Shown one piece after another: positions 5,939-11,019 of a DNA stretch of 11,019 nt. The notes beneath the pieces are model-generated. The model saw only the letters and a program-made list of their open reading frames with translations. It searched no databases and was not told where the DNA came from. The translations under genes and the position numbers were made by a program. Origin of the DNA: Pseudomonadota bacterium (GTDB taxonomy: Bacteria; Pseudomonadota; Gammaproteobacteria; Xanthomonadales; Rhodanobacteraceae); contig JAEYZH010000148.1 of NCBI GenBank assembly GCA_023430685.1, forward strand, positions 1 to 11,019, read 5' to 3'. Positions within the stretch are counted from its first letter, which is position 1; each line of letters starts with the position of its first letter.

Positions 5939-8368
5939 TCAGCGCACCGCGACGCCCGCGCGCCTCGCACGCAGCGCGTCACGCGCGGCCAGCGCCTTCA
6001 GCGTGCGCGCATGCGTGGCGCCGAGCGATCCCTCGAGGATCGCCAGCGCGCGCGCGTATTCGGCCTCGGCTTCGGCGCCACGGCCCGCGAGGTCCAGCGT
6101 TTCGGCGAATGCGGCACGCGCCGCGCCGCCCTGCCAGGCACCCGCCCCCATTTCCGCCTCCACCCCGGCGATCACGCGGCGATGCATCGCCTCCGCCTCG
6201 CCGTGCCGGCGTTGCACGCGATACAGCCGCGCGATCGCATTCATGGTCGCGAGCGTCTCGGGGTGGCGCTCCCCGAGCAGGCGCAGGTCGAGCGCGAGTG
6301 CACGCTCGAGCAAGGGCGCGGCGCGCTCCGGGCGATCGCGCTCGAGGTAGAGCTGCCCGAGGTTGCCCATCGTGACGCGGGTCGAGGTGTTCTCCTCGCC
6401 GAGCACGCGCAGCCGGCGCTCCAGCACGTCGGCGTAGAGCGCCTCGGCGCGCGTGAAGTCGCGCGCGTCGCGGTAGACGCTCGCGAGCACGTTCGCGCTT
6501 CGCAATGTCGATGGATGGTCGTCGCCGAGCACCGAGCGCGAACGCGCGACCGCGGGCTCGAGCCAGCGCAGCGCCTCGTCGATGCGGCCCATGTCGCGCA
6601 TCAGCACGCCGATGTTGTGCGCGGCTTCGACCGTCTCCGGGTGGTCTTCGCCGCGCAGCGAGACGCTGCGCGCGTACGCGGGCTCCAGCAACGCCCATGC
6701 CTCCTCGGCGCGACCCAGCGTCTGCAGGTTGGCCGCACGCATGCTCGCGATCGCGAGCTTCAGTTCGTCGTCGGCGCCGAGGTGGCGGTCCGCCTCGTCG
6801 GCCACGCGCGCAAACACCGCCTCGGCCTCGGCGTACTCGCCCCGGTAGTTCAGCAGGTAGCCGGTGCTGAAGCGCGCATCGATCGCGTCGCGGGAATGCG
6901 GGCGGCCGAGCGCCTCCCATCCGGCGACGACCGCGGCCAGTGTTGCGCCGGCTTCGTCGAAGGCGTTGGACGACACCAGCGCGTCGGCGAGGATCGCCTG
7001 CGCGCGCAGCCGCTGCTCGCGCGGCAGCTCCCCCGCGGTGTCGACCGCGATCGCAAGGCGCGCCTCGCGCTCGGCGTCGGCATTCCGCCCAAGCTTGTAG
7101 TACAGGCGCGCGAGCGTGCTGCGCACCGCCGCGAGTTCGACCGGCAATTGCGCGAAGCGCTGGCCGGCGGATCGCGACGCGAGGTCGAGCGCATCGTGCA
7201 CGGTCACTTCGCGCCCGCGCGTCGCGGCCGGATCCGCGGCCGCGAGCAGGTCGTCCTGCAGGAAGTCGAGCACCGAAGTGGCGACCTTGGCCTGGTAGGC
7301 CGCGGCATCGCGCTCGATGCCGAGGCGCCAGGTGAACGCGCCCGCACCGCCGACGAGCAGTGCGAGCGCGAGCGCGGCCGCGGCCGTGCCGATCGGATGC
7401 CTGCGCAGGTAGCGCGCGGCGAGGTAGGCGGCGCGGCGCGGCCTCGCACGCACCGGGCGGTGCTCGAGGAACGCGCGCACGTCGTCCGCAAGCGCGTCCG
7501 CGGTCGCATAGCGCGCGGCGGGATCGGTCGCGGTCGCCTTGCGCAGGATCGCGGCGAGATCGGCGGGCATCGAGGCCGGCAGCGGCAGTTCCATCGCCGC
7601 ACCGCTCGCGGCCAGCTGGGTACGCGCGACTTCGGCCAGGCGCGTGTCCTGCTCCTGCTCGTCCGCACGGGCGAGCGCACCGAGCAGCAGGCCGAGCTGG
7701 TACACGTCGGACGCGATCGTCGGCCGCTCGCCGCGCAACTGCTCCGGGCTCGCATAACCCGGCGTGCACGCCTGTGCGGCCGGCCCGTCCTGTTCGCCGA
7801 GCAGTTGGGCGATGCCGAAGTCGAGCAGGCGCGCGCCGCCGTCGGCGTCGACGAGCACGTTGGTCGGCTTGATGTCGCGATGGATCAGTCCGCGCGCGTG
7901 CGCGAATGCCACCGCCGCGCACACCTCGAGGAACAGCCCGAGTCGCCGCGCGAGCGGCAGCCCGGCCCGGACGCAGTGGCGATCGATGCGCTCGCCTTCG
8001 ACGAGCTCCATCGCGAACCACGGGCGACCGGCACCGTCTCGGCCGCCGTCGAGCAGGCGCGCGATGTGCGGATGGCGCAGGTCGGCCAGCGCCTGGCGCT
8101 CGCGGCGGAACAGCGCGGCCCCGACCTCGTCGTCGCGCGCATCGAGCATCCACTTCAGCGCGACCCGCTGCTCGTACTCGCCATCGGCGCGCTCGGCGAG
8201 GTAAACGAACGCCATGCCGCCGCGGGCGAGCTCGCGCAGGATGCGCCAGGCCCCGACGCGATCGCCTTCGGCGAGGCCCGCGCGCCGCTCGCGCTCGCGC
8301 AGCAGGGAATCGGCGACCGCGCCCTGCAGGCCGCCACCGGTGCGCAGCTCGTTCGGATCGATCGGCAT
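5939..8368 (-). CDS. Transmembrane Ser/Thr protein kinase with TPR repeat ectodomain
   Basis: An 809-residue protein. The kinase domain (about 41-302) has Lys72, Glu90, HRDIKPTN with Asp165 and Asn170, DFG (183-185), SPE (207-209) and Asp221. The glycine loop reads ARGGMAFVY (48-56), with alanine in place of the first and last of the usual glycines, while the other catalytic residues are present. A membrane helix spans about 327-347. The remainder (about 360-790) is made of TPR units of roughly 42 residues, several carrying a GxDHPxT-like motif (GEDHPET, GDDHPST, GERHPET), as in kinesin-light-chain-type TPRs. These would bind a protein or peptide outside the membrane. The ATG at 8368 is supported by GAGGGGA just upstream and by the MPIDPNEL start; the open frame continues further upstream but without family sequence. 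It converges on the sigma factor gene with 31 bases between. Kinases of this build commonly accompany PF07638 sigma factors, so a role in the same circuit is plausible. Confidence 0.92.
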   Translation of the reverse strand: MPIDPNELRTGGGLQGAVADSLLRERERRAGLAEGDRVGAWRILRELARGGMAFVYLAERADGEYEQRVALKWMLDARDDEVGAALFRRERQALADLRHPHIARLLDGGRDGAGRPWFAMELVEGERIDRHCVRAGLPLARRLGLFLEVCAAVAFAHARGLIHRDIKPTNVLVDADGGARLLDFGIAQLLGEQDGPAAQACTPGYASPEQLRGERPTIASDVYQLGLLLGALARADEQEQDTRLAEVARTQLAASGAAMELPLPASMPADLAAILRKATATDPAARYATADALADDVRAFLEHRPVRARPRRAAYLAARYLRRHPIGTAAAALALALLVGGAGAFTWRLGIERDAAAYQAKVATSVLDFLQDDLLAAADPAATRGREVTVHDALDLASRSAGQRFAQLPVELAAVRSTLARLYYKLGRNADAEREARLAIAVDTAGELPREQRLRAQAILADALVSSNAFDEAGATLAAVVAGWEALGRPHSRDAIDARFSTGYLLNYRGEYAEAEAVFARVADEADRHLGADDELKLAIASMRAANLQTLGRAEEAWALLEPAYARSVSLRGEDHPETVEAAHNIGVLMRDMGRIDEALRWLEPAVARSRSVLGDDHPSTLRSANVLASVYRDARDFTRAEALYADVLERRLRVLGEENTSTRVTMGNLGQLYLERDRPERAAPLLERALALDLRLLGERHPETLATMNAIARLYRVQRRHGEAEAMHRRVIAGVEAEMGAGAWQGGAARAAFAETLDLAGRGAEAEAEYARALAILEGSLGATHARTLKALAARDALRARRAGVAVR

Positions 8369-8371
8369 GGG

Positions 8372-8378
8372 TCCCCTC
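8372..8378 (-). promoter_or_regulatory. Ribosome binding site of the TPR kinase
   Basis: GAGGGGA on the minus strand sits three bases before the ATG at 8368, slightly close but a strong match, and supports this start. Confidence 0.6.
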
Positions 8379-8387
8379 GTGGGAGGG

Positions 8388-8393
8388 AGTGTA
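8388..8393 (-). promoter_or_regulatory. Possible -10 element of the TPR kinase gene
   Basis: TACACT on the minus strand, identical to the -10 hexamer of the membrane operon, would start transcription near 8381 and give a leader of about 13 bases holding the ribosome site. No good -35 hexamer is seen at 17-18 bases (GCGAAG or CGCGAA). Confidence 0.4.
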
Positions 8394-8464
8394 GCGCCGT
8401 CGCGATCGGGCTTCGCGCCCGGCGACGCGTCGCGTTGCACCGGATGGCTCCACGGCGCGCGGGA

Positions 8465-8486
8465 CGCGGCGCTGCAGGCTGCCGCG
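8465..8486 (-). terminator. Hairpin just downstream of uvrD, possible terminator without U-tract
   Basis: CGCGGC (8465-8470) pairs with GCCGCG (8481-8486), and two inner GC pairs lengthen the stem past a single bulged base to about eight pairs. It lies 10 bases after the uvrD stop. No run of T follows on the minus strand, so it is not a classic intrinsic terminator; it could protect the 3' end or be a product of the GC-rich composition. Confidence 0.25.
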
Positions 8487-8496
8487 GTATCGCGCG

Positions 8497-10698
8497 CTAC
8501 AACGGCGCGAGGTTCGCGTAGGCGAGCACGAGTCGCTTGCGGCCGGCGTCGGCGAAGTTGACCTCGACGAGCGTGTGCGCGCCCGCGCCCTCGTACGACA
8601 GCACGATGCCTTCGCCGAAGCTCGCGTGCGACACGCGTTGGCCGAGCTTGAACGGCGTCGTCGCTTCGGCGAGCGTCGCGCGACCCGCGAATGCGGGGCG
8701 GCTGACCTGCACGCGCGGGCGCACCTCGCGCAGCAGCGCGGGCGGGATCTCGGCGAGGAAGCGCGACGGGCGCGCATAACTTTCGGAGCCGTGCATGCGC
8801 CGCGATTCCGCGCAGGTCAGCACGAGGCGTTCGCGCGCGCGCGTGATCCCGACGTAGGCGAGTCGGCGCTCTTCCTCGAGCCGGCCCGGTTCCTCGGTCG
8901 ACTTCTGGCTCGGGAACAGGCCGTCTTCCATGCCGACGAGGAACACGTTCGGGAATTCCAGGCCCTTGGCCGAATGCAGCGTCATCAGCTGCACGCAATC
9001 CTGCCAGGCCTCGCCCTGGCCCTCGCCGGCCTCGAGCGCCGCGTGCGCGAGGAACGCCGCGAGCTCGGTCAGTCCCGCCTCGAGATCCTCGGGCGTGCGC
9101 CGGAAGCGCGCGGCGACATTCGCGAGTTCGTCGAGGTTCTCGACGCGCGACTCCGCGCTGCCGCGGCTGTCCTTCTCGTAGTACTCGCGCAGGCCCGAAC
9201 GGGCGATCGCGTGCTCGACCTGCTCGGCCATCGCGAGCGAGGCCGCGTCGTCATCGCCTTCGTCGACGACGCCCCCGGCACGGCAATCGTGGGCGAGCGC
9301 CTCGACCAGCTCGAGGAACGTGCGCAATGCATTCTTCGCGCGGGACGCGAGCGTGCCGGTGGCGAGCTCGGCCAGCGCGGCCTCCCACAGCGACGCGTCG
9401 TCGCGCCGGCCGCGCTGGCGCAGCAGGTCGAGCGTGCGGTCGCCGATGCCGCGCGGCGGCGTGTTGACCGCGCGCTCGAACGCGGCGTCGTCGTGGCGGT
9501 TCGCGACCAGGCGCAGGTAGGCGAGCGCATCCTTGACCTCGGCGCGGTCGAAGTAGCGCAGGCCGCCGTAGACCCTGTAGGCGATCGCGTGCTGGCTGAG
9601 CTGTTCCTCGAAGTTGCGCGACTGCGCGTTCGAGCGGTACAGGATCGCGTGCTCCGACGGGCGCGCGCCGGACTGGATGTTCTCGCGGATGCGCTCGACG
9701 ACGTAACGCGCTTCGTCCTGCTCGTTGTAGGCCGCGTAGAGCTCGATCGGCACGCCTTCCTCGCCCGCGGTCCAGAGCTGCTTGCCGAGGCGATCGGGGT
9801 TGTGCGCGATCACCGCGTTCGCGGCCGCGAGGATGTTGCCGGTGGAGCGGTAGTTCTGCTCGAGTCGGATCGTGCGCGCACTCGGGAAGTCGCGCAGGAA
9901 GTGCTGCACGTTCTCGACGCGCGCGCCGCGCCAGCCGTAGATCGCCTGGTCGTCGTCGCCGACCACGAAGGCCTGCCCGCTGGTTCCCGCGAGCACGCGG
10001 ATCCACGCGTACTGCAGCGTGTTGGTGTCCTGGAACTCGTCGATCAGCAGGTGGCGGTAGCGCTCGCGGTAATGCGCGAGCAGCGCATCGTCGTGCAGCC
10101 ACAGTTCGTGCGCGCGCAGCAGCAGTTCGGCGAAATCGACGAGCCCGCCGCGTCGGCACGCATCCTCGTAGGCGCGGTAGATGTCGATCAGCACGCGATG
10201 GTTGCTGTTGTAGCCGGCATCCAGCGCATCCGGGCGCTTGCCCTCGTCCTTCGCGCTGTTGATGAACCAGCTCGCCTGGCGAGGCGGGAAGCGCGCCTCG
10301 TCGAGGCCGAGACCCTGGATCGTGCGCTTGACCAGGCGCTGCTGGTCGTCCGCGTCGAGGATCTGGAACGTTTCGGGCAGCTTCGCCTCGCGCCAGTGCC
10401 GGCGCAGCAGCCGGTGCGCGATGCCGTGGAAGGTGCCGATCGTGAGGCCGCGCGCGCCGCCCGCGACGAGCGCGTCGGTGCGCGCGCGCATTTCGCCTGC
10501 GGCCTTGTTCGTGAACGTGACCGCGAGCAGCGACCACGGCGACGCGCGCTCGACCTCGAGCAGCCATCCGATCCGGTGCGTCAGCACGCGCGTCTTGCCC
10601 GAACCCGCGCCCGCGAGCACGAGGTAGTGGCCGGCCGGGGCGGTGACCGCTTCGCGTTGCGCTTCGTTGAGTCCGTCGAGCAGGTGGGAAACGTCCAT
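8497..10698 (-). CDS. uvrD: DNA helicase II (UvrD), ATP-dependent 3'-5' DNA helicase
   Basis: A full-length 733-residue superfamily 1A helicase that unwinds DNA in nucleotide excision repair and mismatch repair. Motifs are in order and intact: Q-motif glutamine Gln14, Walker A AGAGSGKT (29-36), TFTNKAAGEM (61-70), TFHGIAHRLLR (89-99), Walker B DEFQD (220-224), GDDDQAIYGWRGA (247-259), LEQNYRST (279-286), TLHSAKGLE (573-581) and AYVGITRAR (614-622). The C-terminal part (about 682-733; GQRVSHASFGEGIVLSYEG and following) is the Tudor-like domain that in UvrD/PcrA contacts RNA polymerase, which helps separate it from Rep. The N-terminus MDVSHLLDGLNEAQREAV is the usual UvrD start of gammaproteobacteria, so the ATG at 10698 is secure. 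No Shine-Dalgarno sequence precedes it. The gene is divergent from the exported-protein gene with 67 bases between. Confidence 0.97.
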   Translation of the reverse strand: MDVSHLLDGLNEAQREAVTAPAGHYLVLAGAGSGKTRVLTHRIGWLLEVERASPWSLLAVTFTNKAAGEMRARTDALVAGGARGLTIGTFHGIAHRLLRRHWREAKLPETFQILDADDQQRLVKRTIQGLGLDEARFPPRQASWFINSAKDEGKRPDALDAGYNSNHRVLIDIYRAYEDACRRGGLVDFAELLLRAHELWLHDDALLAHYRERYRHLLIDEFQDTNTLQYAWIRVLAGTSGQAFVVGDDDQAIYGWRGARVENVQHFLRDFPSARTIRLEQNYRSTGNILAAANAVIAHNPDRLGKQLWTAGEEGVPIELYAAYNEQDEARYVVERIRENIQSGARPSEHAILYRSNAQSRNFEEQLSQHAIAYRVYGGLRYFDRAEVKDALAYLRLVANRHDDAAFERAVNTPPRGIGDRTLDLLRQRGRRDDASLWEAALAELATGTLASRAKNALRTFLELVEALAHDCRAGGVVDEGDDDAASLAMAEQVEHAIARSGLREYYEKDSRGSAESRVENLDELANVAARFRRTPEDLEAGLTELAAFLAHAALEAGEGQGEAWQDCVQLMTLHSAKGLEFPNVFLVGMEDGLFPSQKSTEEPGRLEEERRLAYVGITRARERLVLTCAESRRMHGSESYARPSRFLAEIPPALLREVRPRVQVSRPAFAGRATLAEATTPFKLGQRVSHASFGEGIVLSYEGAGAHTLVEVNFADAGRKRLVLAYANLAPL

Positions 10699-10704
10699 CG
10701 CGTG

Positions 10705-10710
10705 ATTGTA
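10705..10710 (-). promoter_or_regulatory. -10 element of uvrD, implying a leaderless or near-leaderless mRNA
   Basis: TACAAT on the minus strand (10710-10705) is a close match to the -10 consensus and an AT-rich island in GC-rich DNA. It ends only six bases before the ATG, so transcription would start at or within a base or two of the start codon. No clear -35 is seen 17 bases upstream (GGTGGG). Confidence 0.5.
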
Positions 10711-10715
10711 ACGGC

Positions 10716-10727
10716 CGGGCGCGCCCG
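10716..10727. repeat. 12-bp perfect palindrome in the uvrD promoter spacer
   Basis: CGGGCGCGCCCG reads the same on both strands and starts six bases upstream of the uvrD -10 hexamer, between the divergent genes. It could be a small operator, but short GC-only palindromes are common in DNA of this composition. Confidence 0.25.
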
Positions 10728-10765
10728 CCCACCCACGTTCAGCGCGGCGGCCGCATCATCGGCGC

Positions 10766-11019
10766 GTGATCGCGCGCACCTTCGCCCTGTTCCTGCTCGT
10801 CCTCGCGCTGGATGCACGCGCGGCCGGCGCACCGCGCTACACGCTGCGCTACGAGGAGGCCACGCGCTCGATGCAGGTCGAGGCCTGCCTCGACGCGGCG
10901 GCCGCACGCGTGCGCTTCGCGGCTGACGGCACGGCCACGCGCTCGCTCACGAGGTTCGCGCGCACGCGCGGCGGCGCGATCGCGCGCGAGGGCGCTGCCT
11001 GGGTCGCGCGCGACTGGGG
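10766..11019 (+). CDS. Exported protein, N-terminal part, possibly M61-family peptidase (3' end outside window)
   Basis: The first 84 codons of a gene that runs off the right edge. The GTG at 10766 opens a signal peptide: Arg4, a hydrophobic stretch at about 5-15 (TFALFLLVLAL) and an ARA-type cleavage site near residues 17-19, so the product is exported to the periplasm or beyond. The frame is closed by a TGA at 10703, and no other start fits the signal peptide. The start of the mature part (YTLRYEEATRSMQVEACLDAA, then a VRFAAD block and WVARDW) recalls the N-terminal beta domain of M61 glycyl-aminopeptidase-like proteins of xanthomonads. The zinc-binding HExxH motif would lie beyond the window, so this family call is tentative. 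No Shine-Dalgarno sequence or promoter is evident in the short space shared with uvrD. Confidence 0.6.
   Translation, partial: MIARTFALFLLVLALDARAAGAPRYTLRYEEATRSMQVEACLDAAAARVRFAADGTATRSLTRFARTRGGAIAREGAAWVARDW

Noticed and set aside
8407..8421. Hairpin CGGGC/GCCCG as a uvrD terminator
   Set aside because: The stem is only five pairs, lies 76 bases past the stop, has no T-run and falls in the promoter region of the TPR kinase.
5861..8521. An 886-codon plus-strand open frame opposite the TPR kinase
   Set aside because: The opposite strand encodes an intact kinase with TPR repeats. The plus-strand product is Arg-rich low complexity without domains and begins inside the sigma factor gene.
8369..8998. 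N-terminal extension of the TPR kinase by 210 residues into uvrD
   Set aside because: The extension overlaps the conserved C-terminus of UvrD in another frame, and a strong ribosome site directly precedes the ATG at 8368.
8575..10926. A 783-codon plus-strand open frame opposite uvrD
   Set aside because: It is antisense to an unmistakable helicase, has biased composition, and runs into the exported-protein gene in a different frame.
1..11019. Mobile elements, CRISPR arrays, tRNA or rRNA genes
   Set aside because: No transposase or integrase-like protein, no regularly spaced repeats, and no tRNA cloverleaf or rRNA-like stretch was seen. The genes fit tightly without a region of foreign base composition.

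Overview
The window is a very GC-rich, densely packed bacterial chromosome segment with codon third positions dominated by G and C. Gene content points to a gammaproteobacterium of the Lysobacterales (Xanthomonadales) type, such as a Lysobacter or Rhodanobacteraceae relative. The signs are the sequence of UvrD, a PF07638-type ECF sigma factor beside Ser/Thr kinases, and the style of the lysophospholipid acyltransferase. This placement is inferred from protein resemblance recalled from memory, not from a search.

Layout from left to right. (1) 1-276, plus strand: the C-terminal end of a PlsC-like acyltransferase cut by the window edge. (2) 293-3132, minus strand: a two-gene operon of paralogous polytopic membrane proteins joined by a GTGA stop/start overlap, with a good sigma-70-type promoter (TTGAGA, 17 bp, TACACT) just upstream. 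They look like GT-C-type, possibly WsfD-like, glycan transferases. (3) 3330-5907, plus strand: a transmembrane Ser/Thr kinase with a periplasmic C-terminal domain, followed one base later by an ECF sigma factor. (4) 5939-8368, minus strand: a second transmembrane Ser/Thr kinase, with a long TPR ectodomain, convergent with the sigma gene. (5) 8497-10698, minus strand: uvrD, DNA helicase II, apparently transcribed from a promoter that would give a leaderless mRNA. (6) 10766 to the right edge, plus strand: the start of an exported protein, perhaps an M61-type peptidase.

The most interesting part is region 3-4. The sigma factor has lost the acidic patch normally found in region 2.2 of ECF sigma factors and carries threonines next to that position. 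The kinase gene is fused to it transcriptionally and probably translationally. This matches the idea of a sigma factor switched on by phosphorylation (the ECF43, EcfP/PknT type) rather than by an anti-sigma factor; no anti-sigma gene is visible. The two kinases differ in their outer domains (a CsgG/LpoB-like alpha-beta domain against a TPR array) and could be two sensory inputs. The rest looks like ordinary housekeeping or envelope genes. Several very long open frames opposite the real genes are by-products of the high GC content.
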